NCBI GenBank assembly: GCA_003508835.1
Contig: PUFA01000116.1
Coordinates: 62,001-126,000, forward strand
Direction of reading: 5' to 3'
Length of the DNA: 64,000 nucleotides
DNA from: Eonycteris spelaea
Lineage: Eukaryota > Chordata > Mammalia > Chiroptera > Pteropodidae
In this document: positions 47,701-59,937 of the stretch, piece after piece
Numbering within the stretch: position 1 is the stretch's first letter
Layout of the letters: each line of letters opens with the position of its first letter
Notes under the pieces: model-generated
Seen by the model: the letters and a program-made list of their open reading frames with translations, nothing else
What the model was told of the DNA's origin: nothing
Databases searched by the model: none
Made by a program: the position numbers and the translations under genes

Positions 47701-50700
47701 TGGCTTCGTACAGACAATATTACTCAGTAGTGTTTGAAAGAAAAAAAAAAACCCATCACCTCTTCCTCTCTCCCTGGTGGAAATTGCCAACGTGATTAAC
47801 ACAATCCATCATGTTAAGACAGCGAACGGTATATTCAATGGGACGGAGCCTTTGGTGACATTATTTCCGCGGCTCATAATAAGAAATGATGAAGGAATCT
47901 TCAAGCGGGCAACGTAAGATGATATTTCTCCCCGAATTGAGTGTCGAGTCTCCGCAGCGGTCGAGGTTCCTAAGACCGTGTCAGGGAGACCGAAAAGACG
48001 GGGGAATTTACGATCGTGTTGTTCCCGGAACACGGCGCCTGCCACGATGGCACTGGGCGTGGAGGACGCGGCACCCAGGACACAGGACGGTCGCTCGCGA
48101 GGTCCGAGCTTAAGGCGGACGATCGCTCGCTGCCTCAGACACGCAGCCCACGGCCCCGAGGAACTCCTCCGGGACGGCGGACCCGTCATGAACGAGCAAA
48201 TGAGCCGTTCGCACGGAAATCTGCATTCCGAAGTGTGCGGCTCAGGGAGCCAAAATGAAGGGGCGCAGCGTGAACGAACCCGAGCACACCCAACCAGGCT
48301 CACGGGCACAGCGGAGAGACGGCTGGTCTCACGGGTGCGGGGGAGCCGGGGGCGGCAGGCTGCGCTTTCCCATGGAGAGAAAGGGGAAGGGAGGGCCGTC
48401 CGCTTTCCGCTTTCCGAGACTTAGGCCTGACGCGGCTGGAAACGACGGTGCCATTAAAGGTGAAGGCAGACACCCCGCGTTTACGCCGGAGGCTCCGCCC
48501 ACGCTTGGACGGCTGGTCCAGGAGAGCGGTACATCGTCGTTGGAGGTGCACGAATCAGCAATAAGCTTTCATGAACTTTTTTTTTGAACGGAGGTACTTT
48601 AATTCTACCTTCCTAGAGCCTCTGGGTACCTGGAGGAGAAGCCGCGTGTCTGGGAGGGGACACGTGACAGCTACTGCCCGCCTTTCGAGTCCAGAAATGC
48701 TCAGCAGCCCGGGGAGGGGGCCGGAGGAGGCCGTGCTCACACCAACGGGGGCCTGACAACCTCTGTTTGCAAAACATGCCAGGGCTTAAATTGCCCGGAG
48801 GTCACGTGCAGTCCTTACTACGCATACAACCACACACCCAGTCGGCGTATAGGAGACGGGACACTTTTTTCTCCAAGCGGATCTGTCCCCAGTCTAATTC
48901 TGATGTGCAAGAGGAAGCCTCTTCTGAAACGTGACGTGTGATCTCGCCTGATCGAACAAACTCAGCTGGCAGGGGAGGCAAGGGGTGTGGGGCGCCTGGA
49001 CCCAGAAACTGCCCGGCCAAGTCAGCCGTTGTCAGTGAAGACCACACCCGGGTTTTCTCTCCAGAACTTTGGACATGAGAGACGCGACTCGCTTCCTGGT
49101 GTTTACAAGAAACTCCTTCGTTTTAGTACATAACTCTCCCTCGGACGGCGGACATCCATCCACCCTCGAAGGCCCGACACCCTCGGTGATGGCCCAGACT
49201 GCGCATGGGGACCCATGCGTCGAAGTCACAGGCGGGTAGAGACTTGGGTCGATAAAGGTACCTTGGCAATCAAGGGGAAGCAATAGCAAAGAGGCTCTCG
49301 CCGGTGAGCGTCCCAATTTTGAGACTCAGTAATACCATCCGCTAGTTTGCAGAAACATGGATAAACCACGGAGCTCTGTTTTCTAAGTTATTTTGATGTA
49401 TTCGGGGTCCAATCGAAGACTTGGTATGTTAAGGAGGAGAAAGCACCAGCATTTTTCATTGCACCCCGCTACGTGAGGACGAGAACACGCATCCCGACTC
49501 CCAAACCCAGCTCTACACAGAAACATTTTTATAAACTCCGTTACACCCAGAAAAGAAACCCCGACACCTAGTTACCGGCCGACTAAACAGCAGGGTTTTC
49601 AGCAGACACCCTAATGTTCAAAAGCTGAACTGACGATGTTCGTGCTCATTTTTCTTAAGTTAGAATAGCTGCGAAGGGGCCGATTTGAGTCTTGATGGGG
49701 AGGCCACGGGGCCTACCTGGGAAGCAAAGCCGACAGCTCAAATGTGCCCTTGCGCCGAACAAAAGCAGACACAGATGGAATGTTTAGAGTTTAATTTTCT
49801 GCCCCTTAAGAGAAACGAGAGTAAAACCTCTCGGGGAATATCGAGTCTGAGAAGTCTCAATGTGAGGAAGATTGCCCTGATTTTAAGCCTCGTTGTTTTT
49901 TTCTCCCCCTGTTTCAAGTTCACCCTATTATTTTCAACAACCCACTTCTCTACCTTCACTGCTTTCTTCTTGCAAACAGCTCGGTCGGAAATGCTGCAAT
50001 TTTTAGTCTCTTTAAATCCTTCTAAGCACCAAATTCAAAGAGCTATTTTGGCAGCTCGCATAGAACGGGAAAGAGAATTCGGATCCGGGCTGGGAAGGAT
50101 TTGGCTTTTTTGCAGGGAGGGTCCTTCACCAAACGTGCAAATCCAGGCGCACCTTCTGCACCACGGGCTTGCTGCCCGGGGCCCCGCCGGCCTCCCGCCT
50201 ACCTGGCGTCGGGCCGCATCCTACCGCCACCCCGCACCTTGGCACCCGCTCGCTTCCGCCGAGTGTGTGGACATCCCAAGCTCGCAATGCTTGCTCCTAT
50301 GTAGGCCACAGAGCCCAGCCCCACGGAGCTCTTTGAAACTCGTTTGGGAACAGAATCCGGTCTGGCCTGATCTCATCTGGGGGCGCAACTTCTCAGAACC
50401 GATAGGAAGGAATTGACTCTCGTATTTATTCGTGTGGACATTCTTTGCCTGCAGGCATTACGACGGGTTGGTTTGGGGGGTGGTACCCCAGGCACCCCAA
50501 ATGTGAAATGAAAGCATCGCGTTTCTCTGGAAAGCTCTAGGTTCCCAGCCGAGGCCAAGGTTCTCGGACAAGCGGCCCGGCCGGGCCCCGGCGTGGGCTG
50601 CATGGTGCCGAGCTCACCAGCGTCACTTCGATAACCGCTTAAACGGCTGTCACTGCACCGAGGACACGCAGCGGCGCCTGGTCAAAGCGGAGAGGAGAGG

Positions 50701-52501
50701 ACGTGATGGGCGTGGAGACCCCCCCGTGACAGGAACGCGCCGTGCCCTGCCCGTCGCTCCCCCACACTCCGCTCGAGCGGAGGGAACGCCTGTTGGCCCC
50801 AGTGTGTGAATCTGGGTGTCACCGTGCTGCCCCGGCCACAGGGAGCGTGGCATTTGCACGTGGCGGTCGATGCCCGACTCGTGCGGTCACCCCGGCCCGC
50901 TGCCCGCTGCCCTCCCTTCCCTCGGTTCAAGTTCATCCCCCATTTTTACTTCCTTCACCTTGCGAGCACTTTCCACTCCAACCTTAACAGTCTTTTCTTT
51001 TTTTTTTTTCCAAAAAGATCACCGTCTGAACAGTCCACTCTGCTTCTCCCCCTCTAGAGTCTGGGGACACGGGGAGCAAGCGAGGCAGAGCCCCACGGGG
51101 GGAATGCCTGTTCTGGTCACAGTGGAGACCCTAGCAACAAATAACGAGATCACGAGACGGGGGAGAGTGGTTCAGAGGGAGCGCCTTCCGGGACCAGGGA
51201 GGGAGCCAGCACCCAGGGGAGATGAGGCAGGGGAAGGGCGCCGAGGCTGAGGACGGCTGCGCCCCAGGGGCCCCGGCGGGGCCCAGGCTGGGGGACAGGT
51301 GAGGCTGCCGGCACCTGCAGCAGTGGGCGCTGTGGCCGGAGGCGGTGGGTCGTCCCCTGGGCAGGTGAGATGCGCTTGGTGACGTCGTCCGACCTGTGCC
51401 CGCGAAGACCTCTCCAGATGGCCGTGTTGGCGGTCCGCGTCCGAGCTGGACCCTGGCTTCTCCCTACGACCCGGGTGACCGTGGGCAATACTGCAGCTGA
51501 ACTTCCTCGAGCCTCATGGGACAACCGGAGATGGCCCTGCCGCCCTCCAGGGCCGAGGTGGGAATCCACGCGGCGAGGTGCACGGCTGACGGGCGTCCGA
51601 CCCCTGAAGGCGGCGGCCTCGGGACCGCGACTTCCTGCGAGGCCCGGCGACCCTCGGCCCCACGTGGGGCGGGACCCGACACCCCTCGTCCCGAAGGCAC
51701 CGCCTCTGCTCCTGGCTTCGGCTGTGTCGTCTCTCGCCCTTGAATTCTCGGAAGGAAGGGGGTTCCGTCAGGCGCAGGGGCCTGGCGGAGTCCCGAGCTT
51801 CTGATTCCCACAGGTGGTGCTGACGTCCAAGCACGCGGGCCCCGTCCGCCGGCGCCGGTCACTCTCGGGGGTGCCCGCGCTCTGCTGGCCGCTGCGCAGG
51901 CTGCCGTTCAGCTGTCCTGGCTCTGGGGACATGTGTGAACTGAAAAACGAGAGGTGGGATTTTCCCGGCTGAAAACAAGAGGGAAGAGCTCCCTCCTCCC
52001 CTTTTCCTTCGAGCATCTTCTTAGGAAACATGTCCCTGTCGACACCACTTCATCTCTGTGTCCTCCTGACGGCTGGACAGGCGTGGGGACCCAGGAATGC
52101 CTCTCCCAGGAGCGGGGTGCATCTTCAGACACCGAACTGGGCGTCCACAGGAGGCTCGTTCCGGCCTTCGTTTTACTTCTGTGGTTAGACTATGCCGGGT
52201 GGTTTTAACTATCATCACGAAAGGGATGCAACGTCCAGCTTCCTAGCCTTCGCACGCATGCGAGCACACGCGTGTCCCCGTGCACACACGCTCACACGCA
52301 GACGCACACCCCGGAGCAGAGTCAGCGTGTGCCGATGAGCGTGGTACCCTCGGTTTTAATCGATGCGTCGAGCCTGACGTGCGAGAGATCAGCTCACGTC
52401 CCGCGGGTGTGCGCTGCGGGTCGGATCCTCGCAAGGCTCTCAGGAGACGTGAGTGCTGTTCCCCGTCCTAGATACCCCAGATGTCTGTGTTCATAGGAAA
52501 A
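44701..52501. other. gene-free, mixed composition
   Basis: Unique DNA with alternating CpG-rich and AT-richer patches, the latter at 44,780-44,900, 47,690-47,920, 49,330-49,470 and 49,780-50,060. A short (AAAAC)n run lies near 46,592-46,618 and a two-copy TAAATCGTGCACACA repeat at 47,069-47,098. I see no repeats of named families and no gene. A block at 50,980-51,310 has a pyrimidine-rich acceptor-like site before a donor-like CAGGTGAGG, without an open frame. Confidence 0.45.
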
Positions 52502-52581
52502 CGTAATTCAGGAGAAAACAGAACATAATTCGGGAGAAAACAGAACGTAATTCGGGAGAAAACAGAACGCACTTCGGGAAG
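52502..52581. repeat. 22-bp tandem repeat, 3.5 copies
   Basis: The unit GTAATTCGGGAGAAAACAGA(AC) repeats with an exact 22-bp period, with TAATTC at 52,504, 52,526 and 52,548 and a diverged CACTTC copy at 52,570. Copies differ by one or two bases, so the array is young. Confidence 0.95.
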
Positions 52582-55500
52582 GCGCGTCCCCCCAGAGTGC
52601 CTGCCGCAGAGCCAACGCCATGTCCTTTACGTCCCCAGGGCACCGACCAGTACAAGGCAGCCGGAGCACTGCTCCCAGTTACCCTCACACACATCGCTGC
52701 AGCCTGCGCCCTGCAAGGCCTCTCACGAACGTGGGTCGCCGGTCCTGAGTGGGGCTCCCTGACAGGGGCGTGTGTCCCGCACAAACCCCGCCCCTTGTCA
52801 GAAGCCACCGAGAGCCTCCCCCGCATCCCCGGGCTTAGCCAAGTCATCCCGGCTCATCCAACCAACGCAGAGAAGGACTCCACAGCCAGAAAACAGAAAA
52901 AAATGAAAAAATAACTCGTGTTGTTAACAGGGGTTTTTATCCACACGGGAAGGGGAAGACACCATCTTAAAAGGTCTGAGGTTCATAATAACGTGGAAAC
53001 ATCCGATCAGTGACCGAAGACCTTCGATCGGGTCTGGCGGCCATAACGGAAAACCTCGTCTTTCGCTGTACAGGAAATGCCCGGATTGCAATCGTTTAAA
53101 CCCGAGACCAGCCAACCATGAGACCTTCCAGTGCCCCCCGTGGCCCTCCAATCTCCGTGTATGTTTTCAGACTTCCTCTGGCAGGACCCCGATCACCCAC
53201 CACCTGCTAGGAGAGCCCCCAGCACACACCTGGGGAGCGGGAGGCCGTCCCACGGGCGCGGGGCGGCCCCCAGCTCTTTTGTGTTTTTAATGAACCTTTA
53301 CTTAGTCTCCATTAAGCAAAACTCGATGTCTGGGGAAAGCTCCTATGGACAGCGTATGGGGATTTATTGGGATGACACGGTTTTCCACGGGCCCTGGTAT
53401 GTCTGTCTAACACGGCCGTGCGGTTTCAACGGCGGTTCAGTGGGTAGAATGTCGGAGCAGTCGTGATAATAAAGGAAGATCGGATGGAAAAAAATATATG
53501 CAAGTCATCCCCCACGAATCCTCAACGTTTTGATGCAAATACGGTAATTTTTTTTTAATATTTCTTTTGAAAAAAACGGGGAAATTTCCATCTCTTTCCT
53601 AGGGGCGTCAAAATGCAGGTGGAAACTGGCTCAGAGTTCTCGCGATACCAGAAATCAAGTTTACACAACAGACTCTTCTCAAGAATTAAAATGCGGCCGG
53701 GAGCTGGTTCTGCCGACGGTGTTTTGTTTACCCAACAGGAGGTCGGACACCATGCCATAAGGTTGCCTTCGCTTAGTCATTTCGTTGTTAATCCCAAATA
53801 ACCTTTTAAAGCAGAGCGTGAGGAATACAACACATTTACCGTGTTTTATAAACGCTCATTGTCAATTGAACAATACGGTATGGCCAAGACGACTCAGGGC
53901 CCTAACGTCACAGTTCTTGCCAACAACGTGACCGCAGGGCCACTGGTCACCCGACGTGACCACGGCGATCTACGTGCATGCCGGCCCTGGAAGTGGCACT
54001 TCTGTGACCATCCGGGCATGACCAAGCGGCACTCGTGTAAAGAGCCAACCTCGAAGGTGACTGCGGACAGCTCCGAGGGCTCCGGCCCTCGGCGCCGAGC
54101 CGTGGACTGCGTCCCTGTGTGTCCGTGAGCGTGTGTGTGCACCGCCGCTGCGTGCTACGACACACGCTCTGCCTCTTCGCACGGCAGACACGTGTGCGGC
54201 CGCTGGCCCGTCAGCAGCCGCCGCGGGAGAGGAATCTGTCCTCATCTCCGATGTAAAATAACCACCCGAGCTGGGAGCGCAGAGAATCTGCTAGTCATCT
54301 AACCCAAGAGACGCTGGGATTAGCGAAACTTCCCCAACGGCTGATGAAAAATTAGAGATCGGTACGTCCCAGAACAATGACTGACGTGCAGCGTGCGCGA
54401 GCGAGTGCGAGACCAGAGCCATGTGGGTCCCTCCGGAGCGTGAAGTTTCAAACTGAGGTACAGACCAAAGTGCAGCGCCATGATGATCCATGCGGGAGGC
54501 GACGGAATGTTTCAACGCTCAGTGAGCCCGTGGCTCGTTCTTCTCATCGGGCCATCGGGCGACCCTACGAACGTGACGGGCTCGGCTCAACGTGCTCTGA
54601 TCACGCTTAACAACGGTGGCCGCAGAGGAGGGTGCCCCGCGGGCACCTCGGGGAGCAGCCTTGCTCAGAGGACGAGTGAAGAATGCGACTGGCGTTCCTT
54701 TTATTCTTTATTTTCTGAGTTAAAGGCAGAGGGGGTAGTGGGAGGGAATACCGTAAGGGCTGTTAATAAAGACGCAATGGAAAGACGTCACCATGTCGTC
54801 CCGTGCCATCTAAGTTGTAAGAAGAAACTCTTATTAGATGACAGATGGAGGTGATGAATCGAAATTGCATCCTTATTATCAGCAGTATCATTAATTCAAA
54901 ATATATATATATATTTTTTTTGCTTTGGTCCTAAATGTGTAGATTTTGTTAGCACATGATAAGGTGTAACATGAAAGAGGAATTATGGGCATGGCAGGAA
55001 TTTAGTGGGAAGATGTTACGCTTGCCCGTTTCTGCCCTGTTTATGCAAGAAATTCTACTGAGCAACACGGGAGCTAAAAAGGGAGTGGGGGACTCAGGAA
55101 AACGTACTTCACAAACCAGCAGCCAGGTCAGCCAGCCAGGGAACCCAGACTGACGAAGGCCCTCGAATGAGAGGCGTGTGGTCTGGTGTGTGTGTGTGTG
55201 GGGGGGTGCCCACAGAACCACCCCCCTGCGGTGGCTGCTTCCTAGGGCCCTGCTGAATGGGGTGTGTGTGTGCCCTGCAGGCCAGAAGTCAGGTTCTGAG
55301 GGGCCGCTGCTCCTCCTTCCATTAAGCAACAAGTGTCTTGCTGAGGGTGTGGCTGACTGCTAGGTGTTTCTTTAACTCCAATCAATTTTTCAATTCCTGA
55401 TTTTTTGTTTAAACCAAGACCTCAGAATGGATTGGGACCAGGGTTATAGCCCGACACTCTCAGCCTCCACCCCCACCCATCACGTGAACCCAGCCCACCT

Positions 55501-56000
55501 GGTAAACAACTCCAACCTCCACCCCGAACAAATGTCCTGCACTGCCCCGCTGTACCTTCAAAAGTCAGGGGGCGATCCCCATCCCGCAGCCCCTCCCTCA
55601 CAGAGAAGGACCCTGGAGCAGTGTAAAAACAGAGACCCTACATCAACACCCAAAGGGTTAAATTAAAACATCACCCAAACAAACACGCAGGGGCACACGC
55701 ATGATTTCCCCAGAACAAGATGGCAACCTCGGAGTCCAGCACCCTGACCCCTCGGCCGGGGCTGGGGAAACCTGGCAGTGGGAGCCCCTAAGGCGGCCGT
55801 CCAGGGACCGGCGACAAGTGCAGGCTGGGCTCGCTGGGAGGTCAGGTGGAGAGTCGGAACGCCAGGGTCCCGAGTTAGCAAAGTTGTCCCCTCGCCTGCA
55901 GCCTGAGCCACCCACAGTCCAGAGGTCCAGAGGCGTGTGGCTGGCGCAGGGTAATCCTGTGGGGAGGGGGAGGGGGGCAGGGAACAACACGCCACGGTCG
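52582..56000. other. gene-free approach to the major CpG island
   Basis: Unique DNA with few CpG runs. The stretch 54,690-55,060 is AT-rich and CpG-poor with TAATTC/ATTATC cores and an (AT)n run at 54,901-54,915. A GT/G run lies at 55,184-55,206. If the minus-strand first exon at 56,538-56,588 is real, this is the start of that gene's first intron. Confidence 0.45.
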
Positions 56001-56537
56001 CGCTTGCTGGCTCGGCCATGCTCTGGGGGAGTCATCTTCCCCAAACCCCGGTGCGGGAGCAGAGGGCCGGCGCGCCCAGCACACCGAGGGCTCTGCTGAC
56101 CCCAACAGGTCTCGGCTCCGGGGACTCAGGGACTCGCAGTCCCCGGCTGGCGGGGGCATCAGGCCCCACAGCGCGTCCCTGGCGCCGTGACCTCCGGTCT
56201 CCGCGCTCCCCCCAGCACAGCCCCGGGGGGCTGGTTGGCACGCGGACGGAGCCCCTTCCTCACCCGCTCGGCCGCGCCCCTCACCCACGCTACCAGCCGC
56301 ATGCCCAAAGCAGAGGGACCACGAAGCCGCAAAGTTGCAATTTGCGAGGAAAACACACCTGGTCCCCGCGCCCAGCAGCCGCCGGGTGGGTTCGTGTGGG
56401 AGCCGCGGGAGGCGCCGTGGCGCCAGGGTCGTGGTCACTCCGGGGAGGTTCGGGACTCGGGGGAACAGCGCGACCCCCGCCCCCCATCGTCGCGCTGCGC
56501 GGCGACCCCGACCCGCGCCTTGCCCGCGCGCGCTCAC

Positions 56538-56588
56538 CATCACGTTGCCCTGCATCTTCGCCGTCTTGATCATCGCCTTCTCCTTCAT
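56538..56588 (-). CDS. candidate first coding exon of an unidentified gene
   Basis: Inside the large CpG island, the minus strand has an ATG in good context (A at -3, then GAAGG). It is followed by 17 codons giving MKEKAMIKTAKMQGNVM, then a strong splice donor (ATG followed by GTGAGC at 56,537-56,532), so the exon ends in phase 0. The peptide is basic and helix-prone. I do not recognise the protein. A short first coding exon in a CpG island with a long first intron is a common vertebrate layout. Against it, the peptide is short and no second exon was found to the left in this window, so the intron would exceed 50 kb if the next exon is outside. The opposite strand encodes a hydrophobic run, probably coincidental. 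Confidence 0.45.
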
Positions 56589-57048
56589 GTTGCCCGGAAC
56601 CTGAACCCGACACCTGGCCCAGGAGAGAGTAACTTAATCCATCGCCTCGCGGAGCTGCAGGTGGAGAGCAGCCGGCGGCGGCGGCCGGAGCCGGCTCGGG
56701 CAGCGGCGACTCCCCGCGGTCCGGCCCGCGCGCCCGCGCTCGCCTCTCCCACGCGGTCGCCCGAGCGATCAACTCTTCTCGGCTGGCGAGGACGCTGCGG
56801 GGCCGGGGCCGGGGCGGGAGGAGGACGCGCGGCGGCCGGCGCCCCCCGCCTGCGTGTCCGGCGGCTGCTGTCAGCGCTCGGCCGGCGACCGCGGCGCGAC
56901 GCGCGCTGGGCGCACTGGGGGACGGGGCGGCGCGGCTGGGGCTCCCGCGGCAGACGGCGCGGGGAGCGGTGGAAGCTGCACTTGTCCCTGAGGGCGGGGG
57001 CCCGGGCGGGAGCGTCGCCAGGGGCATGCGGGTGGGGAGGGGCGTGTG

Positions 57049-57050
<2 letters not shown>

Positions 57051-57087
<37 letters not shown>

Positions 57088-57107
57088 ACACGCGCACGCG
57101 CGCGCAC
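57051..57107. repeat. (TG)n followed by CA/CG alternating tract in CpG island
   Basis: About 17 TG units pass into TACACACGCGCACGCGCGCG. The whole 57 bp is alternating purine-pyrimidine, strongly favouring Z-DNA. It would lie in the 5' leader or promoter of the minus-strand candidate gene, roughly 460 bp upstream of its start codon. Confidence 0.95.
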
Positions 57108-57998
57108 CGATGCTCTGCCTGGGCTGGGCTGGACCAGGAAGGCTCCGGCCACATGGGGGCTAAGCGAACCCAAACCGCTGGGGGAGAGCGGGGAGCCCCC
57201 CGCCCCCGGCGCACAGCCGCTCCCCGCGGGCCGAGCCGGGGACTTCCGGGCGGAGCTGCCGGGCGGCTTGGAGGGGCTGCGCCGCAGGTTGGGGGAGGCT
57301 GGGGGAGTCGCGCCTCAGCGGACAAGGGGGGAAGCCGAGGGGGAGCGGAGGGCCGGCGGGGAGGCAGCTTGTAAATCACGTTTGGGGTTACTAGCGGGCA
57401 GCACACTGCGTCTCCATGGTTGCGCCCAGGGCTGCGCCCGAGTCTGCCACGGCGGCGGCTGCAGGCCCGCGGCGCCGGCACCGCTCGGGGGCAGCTCCCG
57501 GCGGGCGGGCACAGCCGCCCTGCGCCCCGCACCCGGCCCGCGGGCTCGGCCTCCCTCCGGCCTCCGCCCCAGCCACGGCCCGGCCTTTGTCTCCACGGCT
57601 CTGATCCTGCTGCGCCTTCTGCCCAGCCCGCGCCAAGGGGTCTGCCCGGCCCCGAGCCTGCGGGGCGCTCCCCGGGCCCAGATCAGCTCCGCCTCCCCCA
57701 CCCAACCCCCACCCCAGACGGCGGTGGCCCAGTGACCGCGCTCTGGGTTCTTCGATCGCCACCCCCGGGCGCTCCTGGGATCACAACCACGGGTCGCCCC
57801 GCGGACACGCAGGGGCGCGCGTTTCTGAGCGCGCGCGCGCAGAGGATGGGCCAGGTCTGGCGCGAGCAACCCAGGCCGCTGCAAGCGCGGCCAAGGGGGC
57901 CCCCACGCCACGCCGCGGCGCCCCTCCCCCGGACCAGGCCGCTCCCAAACCCGGGTCTGGGGCTGCTTCAACCGGCAGGGCGCAACAGGCTCGAACTC

Positions 57999-58021
57999 GT
58001 GGGGGGGGGGGCGGGAGGGGG
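57999..58021 (+). repeat. G-run cluster at island edge
   Basis: T followed by about 11 G, then CGGGAGGGGG. It meets the pattern for G-quadruplex formation and marks the right edge of the island. Homopolymer length is uncertain. Confidence 0.8.
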
Positions 58022-58055
58022 CAGCGCGCCCTCGCCTGGGGGACAGCGGCGCACA

Positions 58056-59937
58056 CCCGAAGCTGGGAGGGGTTTGAGAAGCCTTTCCATTTTATTACAT
58101 TCACAAAATCGAGCTTGCAAGCCTGAGTGAGAGGCCAGTTTCGCACTCACGCTGAAGCAGAACATTCTGAGCAACTGCCACGGTCATTCTATGTAATTGC
58201 CCGCGATGCCAGCCCGCATGCGTGTGGGAGGCACTGCAGACATAATACACGTGCGCCTATGATATCTGCCTATATGTTACATGCACATAGTACATGAATA
58301 TACAAGCACACACAAGCCGAGTGATTGCCCGTGAAAATGACCCGCAGCTAATGATTTGGCTCCAGGGGCAGGTGGAGGAGAGAGCGGACAAAGCCGAGTG
58401 CTTGAAAAGTGGCTTTTCAGTGAAGGCGGACTGGGTTTGCCTAGAAAGTGGGAGACAGAGGACTCTTCGTTCCAGAAGCATTCTCCCTCCCGTGAGGCTT
58501 CCTAATGACACCTTTGCTCTAGACATGAACATGGTGCAGATAATCCTTGTACAGTTGAACTTGACCCGAAAACCCAGCCTCAGGGGAGTAAGAGCCACTG
58601 CCATCCAAACACTGGTTTTAGGCAGCGCCAGGATGTTTGTTCCCTGCTTTATCTGAAGCCGTGTGAGCGCACTGGGAAGCTTCTCCCCTCTCTTCCCCGC
58701 CAAGAACCAGCCAGTCGGAACCGCCCCATCCCATCGCCCTGTGATGAAGCGGGGAGGGAAAACCAAGACAACAGGGAAAAAACCATTTTCTTAACGTGTC
58801 ATTTTTTATGGCTTCCTTCAAATTATCTCTGGAAACAGAAAGTGGAAAAAATCTGGATTAAACTTGAAGTTGAAAAATAAATGTGTTAGTAGGCTAAATG
58901 TGTTTCCCTGCACTCACGCAACAGCTATGAGCCCGGACCATTTGTCTGGGGCCCCCGTGCTGCCCCCTGTTTTCGCCTGGCCTCTGGCAGAAAGGCCCCC
59001 CGAAATGACAGGGCTGAAGGCAGGCACAAAGACGGAACACTCTGGAATGAACGGGCAAAGCAACACTGGAGAGTCGACAGGGACGACTCACTGTGACGCG
59101 TCCACTCTCAGCCACTGGCTTTCGGAAAACTACGGAGAAAAGAAGGATGAGGACAGGTAAAGAGGGACCTGGGGGGGGAGAAGGAAGGCAGAAGAGTATT
59201 TTCTTTACGTGCATAAAAGAGGAGGCTTCTCCGTTGCGCTGTTAATTTTTATGAGATTAAATCCTATGAGAAATTTAGACTAGGGCGTATTGGAAGACGG
59301 CAGGGCCGGCAGAACCTCTCGCCCCCCCCCCCAAAACGTTTTCTCCCGTGTTGCTGCGCCGATGAACAGGCACGCGTCTGTCAACGGCGACTGTAAACGG
59401 GCGCCTGTACTTATCAGCAAGTTTGGCTCGTGTCCTCAGTTCTTGCCGTTGTAGTTCCTGTCTTCCGTCCAGTCTGCAAGAAGAACGTGGTTATCTCTCT
59501 CATGATTGTCAGCATCGTACTCCTGGCCGGTTTGAGCGGATGGGGTTTGCTGCGTTGCACGGCACCTGCGTCCGGTTCCCGTTTGCTTAGCGGTGATGCA
59601 GGGACACCAGCTTACCTCGGGCAGGCCCTCTCCCTGCTGGGAGGCCGCCCTTGGTTTCAGCCACCCTTCTGCTCCATCCCTAATGACACACGGTTAGCTG
59701 TGGAGACGGCTCTGGTTAAAGTAGCCTTCGTCGGAGTTGAGGCTTTTGGCAAAACGTCCAGTTTCACATTTGACATCAGGTGATATTTACAGCAGAAGAG
59801 CAGAGTTGTCGTTTCACTTCATGAGGGTTATCTTCTCGGTACTTATGAAGTTTAAGTTTACCGAGGTGAATTTCACTGTAAGGAAAGGTGATAAGTGAAA
59901 TTCCCAATTGATAAAAGCAAAATCCGAGGTCGCTATC
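58056..59937. other. unique sequence upstream of the island, nothing recognised
   Basis: CpG drops sharply. Low-CpG, average-GC DNA continues to 59.9 kb. Open frames of about 100-170 codons occur on both strands at 58.26-58.77 kb and 59.43-59.78 kb, but they match no family I know and lack exon borders. If the minus-strand gene is real, this is its upstream flank. Confidence 0.45.

Larger units (their letters stand above)
56001..58055. promoter_or_regulatory. major CpG island, probable promoter of a minus-strand gene
   Basis: About 2 kb of the densest CpG in the window, with repeated GCGC and CCCGCCC-type GC boxes and no interspersed repeats. A 35-bp TG run followed by an ACACACGCGCACGCGCGCGC stretch lies inside at 57,051-57,107. 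An imperfect palindromic GTCTCCATGGTTGC at 57,410-57,423 resembles half of an RFX X-box. No TATA box stands out, as usual for such islands. The minus-strand start codon and donor at 56,588-56,538 make this the likely promoter and 5' UTR of that gene. Transcription could also start in the other direction. Confidence 0.7.

Noticed and set aside
51058..51297. Interval between a pyrimidine-rich CTAG acceptor and a CAGGTGAGG donor
   Set aside because: No open frame spans it, the acceptor follows a simple T tract, and a second equally good donor lies nearby; too weak to list as an exon.
56522..56605. Plus-strand hydrophobic run (TLPCIFAVLIIAFSFML) that could be a membrane helix
   Set aside because: It is the antisense of the candidate first exon; it lacks its own nearby start, and the minus-strand ATG plus donor is the better explanation.
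56187..57374. 395-codon plus-strand open frame across the CpG island
   Set aside because: It is Arg/Pro/Gly/Ala-rich and low in complexity, as expected for GC-rich DNA lacking stops; several frames on both strands are open over the same bases.
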